Program-made: the position numbers and the translations under genes
The notes under the pieces: model-generated
Told to the model about the DNA's origin: nothing
Database searches by the model: none
The model's input: only the letters and a program-made list of their open reading frames with translations
Shown: positions 34,132 through 42,931 of the stretch, in pieces
How the letters are laid out: every line of letters begins with the position of its first letter
Numbering within the stretch: position 1 is the first letter of the stretch
Source: Bacteroidota bacterium
GTDB lineage: Bacteria; Bacteroidota; Bacteroidia; Bacteroidales; F082
DNA: 44,604 nt
NCBI GenBank assembly: GCA_023396415.1
Contig: JAEWWJ010000009.1
Location: 1 to 44,604 of the forward strand
Direction of reading: 5' to 3'

Positions 34132-36128
34132 TATAACTCAGCTTTCAGTTGTTCGAGCGTTTTCTTGTTCACAACCACTGTATATTTATTTCGGAGTTCT
34201 TTTACCCATTCTTTCTCAAGGAAATTTTGGTAATCGGAGGTGATTAAACCCTTGGCTTCTTCAAGTTTTTTGGGCTGAGGATCAAGTCGTTGAGCCAGAT
34301 ATACAAACACAACAGCTTTATCGGCATCGGCTTCTAAAGGCCCGTAAAGTCCGGTGTCGCCTTCAATGCCATCAACATATTTGTTGTCGCCTTTTTCAAA
34401 TTTACCGGGAAGAATTCGAACCGATTTGATGCTATCGCTTTCAAAATGCTTTCTAACCTCGGCTACATCGGTATATTTTTTCAAGATTTCAGCCACTTTA
34501 TCGGCCTCATCTAAATTAGTAACGGTATAAATGTAGGCTTCTGCTCTTGCACCAAACATATAATCGTTTTCGTGCTTCTGATGATAAGCCTTTAATCCGG
34601 CAGTATCTTGAATGGCTTTGGTCCAAACTTTTTTATCCATCAAATCGAAAAGTAAAATGCCTTCATGGTATTCTTTCATTAGTGAGGCAAACTCAGGGTG
34701 TTTCTTTTCGAGCTGACTGTCTTCATAATTGAAGGCGCTTTCCTTGGTGTATTCATTGAAAAGCTTCAAGGTGTATGCTTCTACAGAAATATTTTGTTGG
34801 GCAGCTTGTTTCGACTGGATAAAAGCAGCGAAGTCGGCATCTGTAAATTTCTTTTTACCTAACTGAAACAAAACCATTTTGTTGGTTTTGAAGTTGTTGG
34901 CATCGAACTTGCCTTGCAAAAGGTTAGAGTCCATGGCTGCCGTAAAAGCTTGCAGGTTTTTGTCGAACACTTTGTACTTGGCATCACGTTTTATTTGTGC
35001 TATAACCGCTTCTTCGCTTTTTTGTGAGCGGGCATCTTTGCTGAGTTTTTCTTTCAATTTGGGTGCTTCTTCCTCAAATGAGGCCGGTGCTTCGTTACCA
35101 ATAAATTTGATGATATGAAAACCATACACAGTGCGTAAGGGCTCGGAAATTTCACCGGGTTTCATTTTTTTGACGGTGGCAACAAACTCAGGCACAATGC
35201 GGTTGACGGTGAATTTGGTAAGTAAGCCATCGCGGCTGGCCGATCCACGGTCGTCGGAATATTCTTTAACAGCTTCTTCAAAGCTCATCCCCGACTGTAT
35301 TTTGTTGTAGATAAACTGTGACTTTTCAGCTTTTTCAGCTACATCTTTTTCATTGGCATCGGGGTTTACGCTGATATATATATGTGCTGCTTCAATTAAG
35401 CCGCTGGCGGGAGTTTTTTCGATTACTTTAATCAGATGGTAACCAAAATCGGAGCGCATGGGCATTGAAATTTCGCCTACAGGCGTAGTATATGCGCCGG
35501 TTTCAAAGGGGTACACCATATCGAAAACGGAAAAATAACCCAAATCGCCTTTGTTGCCTGCACGGAAATTACGTTGGTTAGGGATGGCTTCCATATCGCG
35601 GGCCGAAGGGTCTTCAGAGGTTTCGGCAGCAAGGGCGGCAAAATCTTCGCCTGCCAATGCCCGCTCTCTGATTTTCATGATGCGATTATAAACTTCGAGG
35701 GTATCTTTTGGTAATGCGTTTTTGTCGAGCGTCAACAAAATATGACTGGCCCTGATGTCGGTTTTTTTTCTTTCGTATGCTTCTTTTAAGAGGGCTTCGC
35801 TTACCGATTCGTCATTGAAATAGGGCTTGGCAAGTTGTTTGCGGTAGCCGTCAAGCTCTTGAATGAAAGCCTTGTTGGTGTCTAATTTCAACGCCTCAGC
35901 CTCTTTTACTTTCAATTTAAAATTGATGTATAATTCTAGATATTCTTCTAAACTTTTAACATCAATGGCCTCATTTTGAATGTTGTTCTTTGTAAAAACA
36001 TCCATAAAGGCTTGGGTGGTTATTTTTTCGTCACCGATGGTCAATAATACTTTGTTGTCGCTTTTCTTCTGTGCAAACGAAGTTGCAAACAGCATCAAGA
36101 GGCTTGATAGAACAATCAGTTTTTTCAT
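34131..36128 (-). CDS. PpiD/SurA-like peptidyl-prolyl isomerase with two parvulin domains
   Basis: A 665-residue exported protein. MKKLIVLSSLLMLFATSFAQ is the signal peptide. A chaperone helix region follows (about 25-120). The first parvulin domain runs about 124-236 (IRASHILLTLD, FAALAAETSEDPSA, GDLGYFSVFDMVYPFE, GYHLIKVIEK) and the second about 245-343 (EAAHIYISV, FEEAVKEYSDDRGSASRDG, GFHIIKFIG). The C-terminal 200 residues contain a degenerate third copy (ARAEAYIYTVTN onward, with ADKAVVFVYLAQ). There is no membrane anchor, unlike true PpiD. The frame extends to 36278 into guaB; the ATG at 36128 gives the signal peptide, 40 bases after the guaB stop. Confidence 0.92.
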   Translation of the reverse strand: MKKLIVLSSLLMLFATSFAQKKSDNKVLLTIGDEKITTQAFMDVFTKNNIQNEAIDVKSLEEYLELYINFKLKVKEAEALKLDTNKAFIQELDGYRKQLAKPYFNDESVSEALLKEAYERKKTDIRASHILLTLDKNALPKDTLEVYNRIMKIRERALAGEDFAALAAETSEDPSARDMEAIPNQRNFRAGNKGDLGYFSVFDMVYPFETGAYTTPVGEISMPMRSDFGYHLIKVIEKTPASGLIEAAHIYISVNPDANEKDVAEKAEKSQFIYNKIQSGMSFEEAVKEYSDDRGSASRDGLLTKFTVNRIVPEFVATVKKMKPGEISEPLRTVYGFHIIKFIGNEAPASFEEEAPKLKEKLSKDARSQKSEEAVIAQIKRDAKYKVFDKNLQAFTAAMDSNLLQGKFDANNFKTNKMVLFQLGKKKFTDADFAAFIQSKQAAQQNISVEAYTLKLFNEYTKESAFNYEDSQLEKKHPEFASLMKEYHEGILLFDLMDKKVWTKAIQDTAGLKAYHQKHENDYMFGARAEAYIYTVTNLDEADKVAEILKKYTDVAEVRKHFESDSIKSVRILPGKFEKGDNKYVDGIEGDTGLYGPLEADADKAVVFVYLAQRLDPQPKKLEEAKGLITSDYQNFLEKEWVKELRNKYTVVVNKKTLEQLKAEL

Positions 36129-36168
36129 TTTTCTATTGACAATTAATATGTAATTATTTGATTTTATC

Positions 36169-37641
36169 TTATTTACGACTATAATTTGGAGCTTCGCTGG
36201 TGATGGTAATGTCATGTGGATGACTTTCAAACACTCCGGCAGCAGTGATTTTAATGAATTTAGCTTTTTGCAAATCACTAATTCTGGCCGATCCGGTGTA
36301 ACCCATGCCGGCTCTCAGTCCACCGGTTAGCTGGTGAATGACCTCCGACAACGTGCCTTTGTAGGGTACGCGACCCACTATACCTTCGGGAACAAGTTTT
36401 TTTACATCGTCTTCGGCATCTTGAAAATACCGGTCTTTTGAGCCCTCTTGCATGGCCTCCACAGAACCCATACCGCGGTATGTTTTGTATTTTCTTCCTT
36501 CATAAATGATGGTTTTGCCCGGCGATTCTTCTACGCCCGCAAACAACGAACCGGCCATGATGGATGATGCACCTGCGGCCAAGGCTTTCACAATATCGCC
36601 TGTAAAACGAATGCCGCCATCGGCGATAACAGGGATATTGGTTCCGCGCAATGCTTTGGCTACATCGTAAACAGCTGTAAGTTGTGGAACGCCCACACCT
36701 GCAATTACGCGTGTGGTGCAAATAGAACCGGGTCCAATTCCTACTTTAATGCCATCGGCACCGGCCTCAGCCAAATCCAGTGCGGCTTGTGCTGTGGCGA
36801 TGTTGCCTACGACGAGATCAATAGCAGGATATTCATATTTTATTCTTCGGGCCATGTCAATCACGCCCTGCGAGTGGCCATGAGCAGTGTCCACTACAAT
36901 GGCATCAACGCCGGCCTCAACAATAGCGGCCACTCGATCCATAGTGTTTGAAGCAATACCAACGGCAGCCGCCACGCGCAACCTGCCACGTGAATCTTTG
37001 CATGCGTTGGGCCGGGCTTTAATTTTGATGATATCTTTATAGGTGATCAGCCCAACGAGGGTGTAATCTTTGTCAACGACCGGCAGTTTCTCAATTCGAT
37101 ACTCTTGCAGAATATCAGCAGCTCTTTCAAAATCAGTAAATTCGGTGGTTGTGATTAATTTTTCGCTGGTCATCACCTCGTGAATGGGCCGATTGACGCG
37201 CCGCTCGAAGCGCAAGTCGCGGTTGGTTACAATTCCAACTAATTTATTGGCTTTGTCCACCACCGGAATGCCACCGATGTGGTACTCTTCCATTAATTTG
37301 AGCACGTCCAAAACAGTAGCTTCAACTTTCACGGTGATGGGGTCAATGATCATCCCATTTTCGGCTCGCTTAACTTTTTTTACTTCGGCAGCTTGCTTTT
37401 CGATACTCATGTTTTTGTGCAAAACACCTATTCCGCCTTCTTGTGCTATGGCAATGGCCATAGTAGAATCGGTGACCGTGTCCATTGCAGCAGTGACAAT
37501 GGGGATTTTAAGTTCAATGTTCCTCGAGAAAAAGGTACTTAGGTCTACCTCGCGGGGAAGAACGTTGCTGTGTGCAGGAACCAATAGAACATCATCGTAG
37601 GTTAGGCCTTCACCAACGAATTTTTCAGCATCAAATGTCAT
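36169..37641 (-). CDS. guaB: Inosine-5'-monophosphate dehydrogenase
   Basis: The enzyme oxidises IMP to XMP with NAD, the committed step to guanine nucleotides. The 490-residue length is standard. The catalytic loop GPGSICTTR places C308. Two CBS domains lie between about 97 and 210 (IGGIPVVDKANKLVGIVTNRD, IEKLPVVDKDYTLVGLITYKD), where they sense ATP/GTP. IADGGIRFTGDIVKA and the flap MGSVEAMQEGS are present. The ATG at 37641 begins MTFDAEKFVGEGLTYDDVLL, the normal start. It leads a run of minus-strand genes, with PPIase-like genes directly downstream, an arrangement I recall from other Bacteroidota but cannot check here. Confidence 0.97.
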   Translation of the reverse strand: MTFDAEKFVGEGLTYDDVLLVPAHSNVLPREVDLSTFFSRNIELKIPIVTAAMDTVTDSTMAIAIAQEGGIGVLHKNMSIEKQAAEVKKVKRAENGMIIDPITVKVEATVLDVLKLMEEYHIGGIPVVDKANKLVGIVTNRDLRFERRVNRPIHEVMTSEKLITTTEFTDFERAADILQEYRIEKLPVVDKDYTLVGLITYKDIIKIKARPNACKDSRGRLRVAAAVGIASNTMDRVAAIVEAGVDAIVVDTAHGHSQGVIDMARRIKYEYPAIDLVVGNIATAQAALDLAEAGADGIKVGIGPGSICTTRVIAGVGVPQLTAVYDVAKALRGTNIPVIADGGIRFTGDIVKALAAGASSIMAGSLFAGVEESPGKTIIYEGRKYKTYRGMGSVEAMQEGSKDRYFQDAEDDVKKLVPEGIVGRVPYKGTLSEVIHQLTGGLRAGMGYTGSARISDLQKAKFIKITAAGVFESHPHDITITSEAPNYSRK

Positions 37642-37669
37642 AGAATCAGGCTAAATAATTTATTGTCGG

Positions 37670-37677
37670 CAAATGTA
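37670..37677 (-). promoter_or_regulatory. -7 element of guaB
   Basis: On the minus strand this reads TACATTTG, an exact TAnnTTTG match, 28 bases upstream of the guaB ATG. It may drive the seven-gene run that follows. No clear -33 element. Confidence 0.42.
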
Positions 37678-37815
37678 GTAATTTCTATCGGACATTTAAT
37701 TCGCTCACACGCCCCATTGATGAGCTTGCTGCACTCCGTTAACAAAAATTAACCCCATATTGCCTCTTTTGTTTGGGTGCGAAATTACTTGAGAGACTTA
37801 TCCACAACCCTTTTT

Positions 37816-38976
37816 TTATTCATCAAAATGTAGGGTAATGACCACAATTTCAGGGCGATTTCCAATACGTACCGGCGGCCCCCAGCTGCCCAATCCACTG
37901 GAAACATAAACATGGGTTTTGTCGAAAAGTTTGTGACCCCAGCTTACCGGAAAAGCGGCTTGGGTGATGTAATTGAGCGGCCACAATTGTCCGTGGTGGG
38001 TATGTCCCGAGAGCACCAGGTTGGCCTTGTTTGCAACGGCTTCGGGGATGGCGCGGGGCTGATGATCCAACACGATGAGGAAGCTGCTGTCGGGTCTGTT
38101 GCTTGTAAATTCTTTTAGGCTTTTGCGCTTTAAGCCGGCAAAACGGTTGCTTTCAATATCTTCGCGTCCTGCAACGTATATGTTGTCAGTGAGTTGCAAC
38201 ATGGTGTCGCGCAATATAACCAAACCATGATTGCGCAAATAATTCACAGCCGGGTTGGCGCCACCGATGTATTCATGGTTTCCCGTTGACCCGATAATGC
38301 CTAATGGTGCTTCTAATTTTAAAAGGATGGCACCCAAATTTTGTTTAATGACAGGTGCAAGGTCTTCGTCCACAATGTCGCCGGGTAATAGAATGACTTC
38401 GGGTTTTTGCGCGTTGATTTTTTCAACCATTTTGGTCACCCGCCGCGTGCTGATGATGGTTCCTAAATGGATGTCGGATGCCATGGCTATGCGCAGTTCT
38501 TTACGGTCGGTGGCTTTCAATCCGGTTTCAATATCGAGATGATGGATGCGTGGAACCAAGGCGTTGAGGTGTCCGGCTAAGATGATAAAAAATACTATCG
38601 TTGCCAAGCCAATCGTCAATAAATGCGGGCTTTTCATAACAAATGTATCTTTCAAAAAATGAAAGAAGGGGAAAAAGTGGTTGGCCAAACGCAAAATATC
38701 AATAAAAAACACAAGTAGAAAAAAGTAGAGCATGGCTGCCAACCAAAACGATCCTGCCCAAACAAAAACATCACTTAAAATAGACAAGTACACAGTTTGA
38801 AAAACCCTTCCCAATATAAAGGTTGAAGCCAGTAGCCAAAAACCTATGGTGTAATAAGTTCGCAGGCTGCTGCCAGGAGCAAAAGTGCGCAAACCGCGAC
38901 TAAAGATGTAAAAGTTAACGAGGGTGTAGACAACTGTGACGATGCCAAAAAAGACAATGAATTGAATGAAGCGCAT
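37816..38976 (-). CDS. Membrane-anchored metallophosphoesterase (YkuE-like)
   Basis: A 386-residue protein. The first 145 residues contain four or so membrane helices (for example FIQFIVFFGIVTVVYTLVNF, LTIGLATIVFFIILAGHLN). The calcineurin-like domain follows with metal ligands in the usual order: MASDIHLG, LLPGDIVDED, GNHEY and LSGHTHHGQLWPL. Members remove phosphate from varied substrates and some act on lipid-linked ones; the substrate here is unknown. The ATG at 38976 is the natural start. It is monocistronic, with 246 bases of empty intergenic DNA separating it from the divergent DUF3078 gene. Confidence 0.9.
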   Translation of the reverse strand: MRFIQFIVFFGIVTVVYTLVNFYIFSRGLRTFAPGSSLRTYYTIGFWLLASTFILGRVFQTVYLSILSDVFVWAGSFWLAAMLYFFLLVFFIDILRLANHFFPFFHFLKDTFVMKSPHLLTIGLATIVFFIILAGHLNALVPRIHHLDIETGLKATDRKELRIAMASDIHLGTIISTRRVTKMVEKINAQKPEVILLPGDIVDEDLAPVIKQNLGAILLKLEAPLGIIGSTGNHEYIGGANPAVNYLRNHGLVILRDTMLQLTDNIYVAGREDIESNRFAGLKRKSLKEFTSNRPDSSFLIVLDHQPRAIPEAVANKANLVLSGHTHHGQLWPLNYITQAAFPVSWGHKLFDKTHVYVSSGLGSWGPPVRIGNRPEIVVITLHFDE

Positions 38977-39222
38977 GTTTTAAAAGTTTATGACCTCTTA
39001 AACACCTCATCAGCTGTTTTGTTGCAGATGGCGTTCTGTTTTTTTGCGATGTATTTATTAATCGCACAATTTTCTTGCAACGTAGCATCTTGAATTCAAG
39101 TATTGGAGATGAAATTTAAGGTTGTTTCGACCATAACAATCTCCTGAAAAGACAATAATTTTAAAATATTTCGTTTTGCTTTTGACTAACAAATAGCAAT
39201 TGCTCATCAAACAAATTATCGG

Positions 39223-40269
39223 ATGGTTCTAAAAACATCACTCCTGAACGGCGAAGGAAAATTGGTTCAGGTTTTTTCATTTCGGGGAGATCAATTCAAT
39301 TGGAAAGGTTTGTTATTTCTGTGCATTTTGCTATGTTTCGAAGCATCGCTTTCGGCCAATACGCTCGATAGCAATACCAAGGTAAAAGCCGATAGTGTCA
39401 AATACTGGAAAGCAACCTCTGCCTTTGGCTTGACTTTCAACCAACTCAGCTTGACCAATTGGGCCAGCGGTGGCGAAAGTTCGGTATCTGGAAAAGCGAA
39501 CATAGATTTTAAAGTGAATTACAAAAAGAAACAAAGTAGCTTCGAGATGAAATCGAAAACAGCTTTTGGCATTGTCGGTTATGGAAGCAAGCGATTGGAA
39601 AAAACGGAAGACCGCATTGATTTTGCTACTTCATTTTCGCAACAAGCCTTCAAAAAATGGACTTACACTTCTTTGTTTACATTTAAGTCGCAGTTTGCAA
39701 ATGGCTATAAGTACCCCAACGACAGCACTTTAATCTCGGCTTTCATGGCGCCAGGCTACCTTACCGCCTCGCTGGGTTTCAAGTTTATGAAAACCGATAA
39801 GTTCGAGCTTTTTTTAAGTCCGGCCTCCGGAAAATTTACTGTTGTCACGGCTCAATCTTTGGCCGATAAAGGCGCATTTGGTGTGAAAAAAGCCGTCCTG
39901 GATTCTGCAGGAGCGGTGGTAATTCCCGGAAAAAACCTCTTAGCTGAGTTTGGCATCAATGTCTTGGCCAGCTTCAACCATAGTTTTTCCGACGATATTG
40001 ATGTTGCCACCATGGTGAATCTTTACAACAATTACCTCGACGAAAACCACGGCAACCGTTGGAATATTGATGTGGATTGGGAAACAAAGGTCAATTTTAC
40101 CATCAACAAACGCATACAAACGGTTATTTTCTTGCTACTCAAATACGATCATGACATTATGGTTCCGATTTATGAAATGCAGGAGAACGTAAAGAAACAA
40201 ATAGGCGAAGGGCCTCGCTTGCAAGTGAAAGAATCGTTGGGTTTGGGGTTCAGCTATAAGATAGGTTAG
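39223..40269 (+). CDS. DUF3078 family exported beta-strand protein
   Basis: A 348-residue protein recognisable as DUF3078 from WKATSAFGLTFNQLSLTNWASGGESSVSG followed by alternating strands and a terminal GLGFSYKIG that resembles an outer membrane barrel end. The family is almost limited to Bacteroidota and has no known function. The N terminus has an extended 27-residue polar stretch before the hydrophobic signal core (GLLFLCILLCFEASLSANT), so the true start may be later, but no other ATG lies between; the ATG at 39223 is accepted with caution. It stands alone with no terminator hairpin visible after its stop. Confidence 0.83.
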   Translation: MVLKTSLLNGEGKLVQVFSFRGDQFNWKGLLFLCILLCFEASLSANTLDSNTKVKADSVKYWKATSAFGLTFNQLSLTNWASGGESSVSGKANIDFKVNYKKKQSSFEMKSKTAFGIVGYGSKRLEKTEDRIDFATSFSQQAFKKWTYTSLFTFKSQFANGYKYPNDSTLISAFMAPGYLTASLGFKFMKTDKFELFLSPASGKFTVVTAQSLADKGAFGVKKAVLDSAGAVVIPGKNLLAEFGINVLASFNHSFSDDIDVATMVNLYNNYLDENHGNRWNIDVDWETKVNFTINKRIQTVIFLLLKYDHDIMVPIYEMQENVKKQIGEGPRLQVKESLGLGFSYKIG

Positions 40270-40569
40270 TGCAGGATTGAACTATTGGTATCGCAGCTGC
40301 TGGTTAAAGTGTTGTAAATATGGATATTACGTATTAGAATTTTGAGGCTGGTTATAAAAACCGAAGCATGTTTTTAGTGCAAAACCGAAGATGGTTCTAT
40401 AGCACAAAAACTATTTTCATTTCATTTATTGTTCTTCTCTAAAGATGAAAGTTGCCGGCATTGTGCTAAAGTCGAGATCAACGCAAAAAAAAATGATATT
40501 TTGTTCTAACGCTCATTTTTTACTTATCTTGCTGCCTCTTTTAAAAAACGATAATTTAAACATTTATCT
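40270..40569. other. Leader region of the nucleotide-sugar cluster, with an imperfect tandem repeat
   Basis: Three hundred bases without a gene. An imperfect tandem repeat of about 24-25 bases is present at 40357-40380 and 40381-40405; each unit begins AAAACCGAAG and ends with TAGTGC or TAGCAC. A weak promoter can be proposed: TTTG at 40500-40503, a 20-base spacer, then TTATCTTG at 40524-40531 (two mismatches to TAnnTTTG), which would start transcription about 35 bases before ugd. Confidence 0.4.
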
Positions 40570-41895
40570 ATGAAAATTTCAGTCGTTGGTACCGGTTATG
40601 TAGGTTTGGTAACGGGTACATGTTTTGCCGAGGTAGGTATTGATGTCCATTGCGTGGATATTGACAAACAAAAAATTGACAACCTTAACAAAGGGATCAT
40701 CCCCATTTATGAACCCGGTTTAGAGGAAATGGTACAGCGCAACGTGGAAAAGAAACGCTTGTTTTTTACGACCGATTTGGCACCAACCCTCGAAGATTGT
40801 CAAGTTGTGTTCAGTGCCGTTGGAACCCCTCCCGACGAGGATGGCAGCGCCGATCTGAAATATGTTCTTGAAGTTGCCCGCCAAGTGGGTGAAAACATGA
40901 AAGCTTACTTAATGATCGTCACCAAAAGCACTGTTCCCGTTGGAACAGCTGAAAAGGTGCGAGCTACTGTACTCGAAGCGCAGAAAAAAAGAGGAGTCAA
41001 TATTCCGTTTGATGTGGCTTCAAATCCCGAATTTTTGAAAGAAGGTGCAGCGGTTGATGATTTCATGAAACCTGACCGTATTGTTGTGGGTTTGGATTCA
41101 GAAAGAGCCCAAGAAATTATGAAAAAACTCTATAAGCCCTTCACTATGAATGGTCACCCGGTCATTTTTATGGACATTGTCTCCGCCGAGATGACCAAAT
41201 ATGCCGCCAATGCCATGTTGGCTACCAAAATCAGCTTTATGAATGACGTTGCCAACCTCTGCGAAATTGTGGGTGCCGATATCAATATGGTGCGCAAGGG
41301 CATTGGTTCAGATCGCCGCATCGGCAACTATTTCATTTATCCCGGCACCGGTTATGGTGGTTCCTGCTTTCCAAAAGATGTAAAAGCCCTCATCAAAACC
41401 GCCAAAGGATACGGTTATGACCTGCGCGTTTTACAAGCTGTTGAAGATGTGAATGATGACCAAAAATCTATCCTCTTCAACAAATTGATGAAATATTACA
41501 ACTACGACATTAAAGGAAAAACTATTGCCGTTTGGGGACTGTCGTTCAAACCCAACACCGATGATATGCGCGAAGCCCCTTCACGCGTGGTGATAGGCAA
41601 ACTGCTCGAAGCGGGCGCCAAAGTGAGGGCTTACGACCCCGTTGCTATGCACGAAGCCGGTCGCATTTTCAACACCAATATTGAGTTTGCTAAAGACCAA
41701 TACGATGCTCTCATTGATGCCGATGCCTTGGTGATCATCACCGAATGGTCGGAATTTAAGTTCCCCAATTTCCGCGTAATCAAAAAGCTGCTCAAAACGC
41801 CGGCAATCTTCGACGGAAGAAATATTTACGATGTGAAAGAAATGAAAGCCGAAGGCTTCGATTATTCTTGCATCGGAATCAACACTCAAAAGTAA
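40570..41895 (+). CDS. ugd: UDP-glucose 6-dehydrogenase
   Basis: The enzyme oxidises UDP-glucose twice with NAD to UDP-glucuronate, a precursor of capsule and other surface sugars. The 441 residues match the bacterial family. The NAD-binding start is GTGYVGLVTG (7-16), TKSTVPVGT and NPEFLKEG follow, and the catalytic cysteine is C266 in GYGGSCFPKD. The C-terminal UDP-binding domain shows WGLSFKPNTDDMREAPS. It opens a same-strand cluster; its product is the substrate of the decarboxylase encoded immediately downstream, strong support for both assignments. The 61-base gap between them holds a long perfect hairpin. Confidence 0.96.
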   Translation: MKISVVGTGYVGLVTGTCFAEVGIDVHCVDIDKQKIDNLNKGIIPIYEPGLEEMVQRNVEKKRLFFTTDLAPTLEDCQVVFSAVGTPPDEDGSADLKYVLEVARQVGENMKAYLMIVTKSTVPVGTAEKVRATVLEAQKKRGVNIPFDVASNPEFLKEGAAVDDFMKPDRIVVGLDSERAQEIMKKLYKPFTMNGHPVIFMDIVSAEMTKYAANAMLATKISFMNDVANLCEIVGADINMVRKGIGSDRRIGNYFIYPGTGYGGSCFPKDVKALIKTAKGYGYDLRVLQAVEDVNDDQKSILFNKLMKYYNYDIKGKTIAVWGLSFKPNTDDMREAPSRVVIGKLLEAGAKVRAYDPVAMHEAGRIFNTNIEFAKDQYDALIDADALVIITEWSEFKFPNFRVIKKLLKTPAIFDGRNIYDVKEMKAEGFDYSCIGINTQK

Positions 41896-41902
41896 AACCC
41901 TT

Positions 41903-41940
41903 TTTTTCTTGCTTTTCCGCTTGCGGAAAAGCAAGAAAAA
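41903..41940. promoter_or_regulatory. Perfect 18-bp hairpin in the ugd-uxs intergenic gap
   Basis: The 18 bases at 41903-41920 pair perfectly with 41923-41940; two T form the loop, so in practice a 16-bp stem with a six-base loop. It begins eight bases after the ugd stop and ends 16 bases before the uxs ATG, filling most of the gap. The plus-strand arm that ends the structure is A-rich, not T-rich, so it is not a classic intrinsic terminator. It may protect the message or control ribosome access to uxs. Confidence 0.65.
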
Positions 41941-41956
41941 ATGAATACCCAACAGC

Positions 41957-42889
41957 ATGAAAAGAATTTTGGTTACCGGAGGCGCAGGTTTTATTGGTTC
42001 GCACTTGTGCGAACGACTGCTTAACGAAGGCAATGATGTGATTTGTTTAGACAACTATTTCACCGGTCAGAAACAAAACATTGCCCATTTGATGGATCAC
42101 CGCTATTTTGAGCTGGTGCGACACGATGTTACTGCTCCATATATGGTGGAGGTGGATGAGATTTACAACCTGGCCTGTCCAGCATCGCCGGTGCATTACC
42201 AATACAATCCCATCAAAACCATAAAAACGTCGGTGATGGGCGCCATCAATATGCTTGGACTTGCCAAAAGGGTGAAAGCGAAAATTTTACAAGCGTCCAC
42301 CAGTGAGGTTTACGGAAATCCTGAACAGCATCCGCAAAAAGAAACTTATTGGGGTCACGTCAATCCTATCGGTCCGCGCTCCTGCTATGACGAAGGAAAG
42401 CGTTGCGCCGAAACGCTTTTCGTAGATTATCATAATCAAAACAAGGTGCGCATAAAAATCATCCGCATTTTTAACACCTATGGTCCACGCATGCACCCCA
42501 ACGATGGCAGAGTAGTCTCTAACTTTATTGTGCAAGCCCTTCAAGGAAAGGACATTACGATGTACGGATCAGGCCAACAAACCCGCAGTTTCCAATATGT
42601 TGATGATTTGGTGGAAGGAATGATTCGCATGATGGCCACCGGTGACAGCATTACAGGGCCGGTCAACATCGGCAATCCGGGCGAATTTACTATGCTCGAG
42701 TTGGCCGAAAAGGTAATTAAAATGACCGGCTCCAAATCAAAAATTATTTATCAACCTTTACCTACCGATGATCCATTGCAACGCAAACCCGATATCACCT
42801 TGGCTAAAGAACTTCTGCATTGGGAGCCTGTCATCCATCTTGATGAAGGGCTCCAAAGAACCATTGATTTCTTTAAAACCGTAGTTTAA
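41957..42889 (+). CDS. UDP-glucuronate decarboxylase (UDP-xylose synthase), extended SDR
   Basis: A 310-residue short-chain dehydrogenase that converts UDP-glucuronate to UDP-xylose. GGAGFIGSHL (8-17) binds NAD. ASTSEVYGNPEQHPQ (113-127) holds the active-site serine and glutamate region, and Y144 with K148 (YDEGKRCAE) form the catalytic pair. PYMVEVDEIYNLACPASP, FNTYGPRMHPNDGRVVSNF and RSFQYVDDLVEGM are diagnostic for UDP-glucuronate decarboxylase rather than dTDP-glucose dehydratase. Its substrate is made by the neighbouring ugd. An overlapping frame at 41941-42024 with its own ATG is 27 codons long and probably not a gene, but could influence initiation here. Confidence 0.95.
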   Translation: MKRILVTGGAGFIGSHLCERLLNEGNDVICLDNYFTGQKQNIAHLMDHRYFELVRHDVTAPYMVEVDEIYNLACPASPVHYQYNPIKTIKTSVMGAINMLGLAKRVKAKILQASTSEVYGNPEQHPQKETYWGHVNPIGPRSCYDEGKRCAETLFVDYHNQNKVRIKIIRIFNTYGPRMHPNDGRVVSNFIVQALQGKDITMYGSGQQTRSFQYVDDLVEGMIRMMATGDSITGPVNIGNPGEFTMLELAEKVIKMTGSKSKIIYQPLPTDDPLQRKPDITLAKELLHWEPVIHLDEGLQRTIDFFKTVV

Positions 42890-42931
42890 TCGGCTTGCTG
42901 CTGATCGGTGTAGGTTATAAAAACGAATAAA

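Noticed and set aside
37798..37806. Exact DnaA-box match TTATCCACA between guaB and the metallophosphoesterase gene
   Set aside because: Only one copy, with no cluster or AT-rich unwinding element. A given 9-mer is expected about 0.34 times on both strands of 44.6 kb, so chance explains it.
41941..42024. 27-codon frame starting at the foot of the ugd-uxs hairpin as a leader peptide gene
   Set aside because: Most of it overlaps uxs in another frame and it has no leader-like codon pattern. Kept only as part of the hairpin finding.
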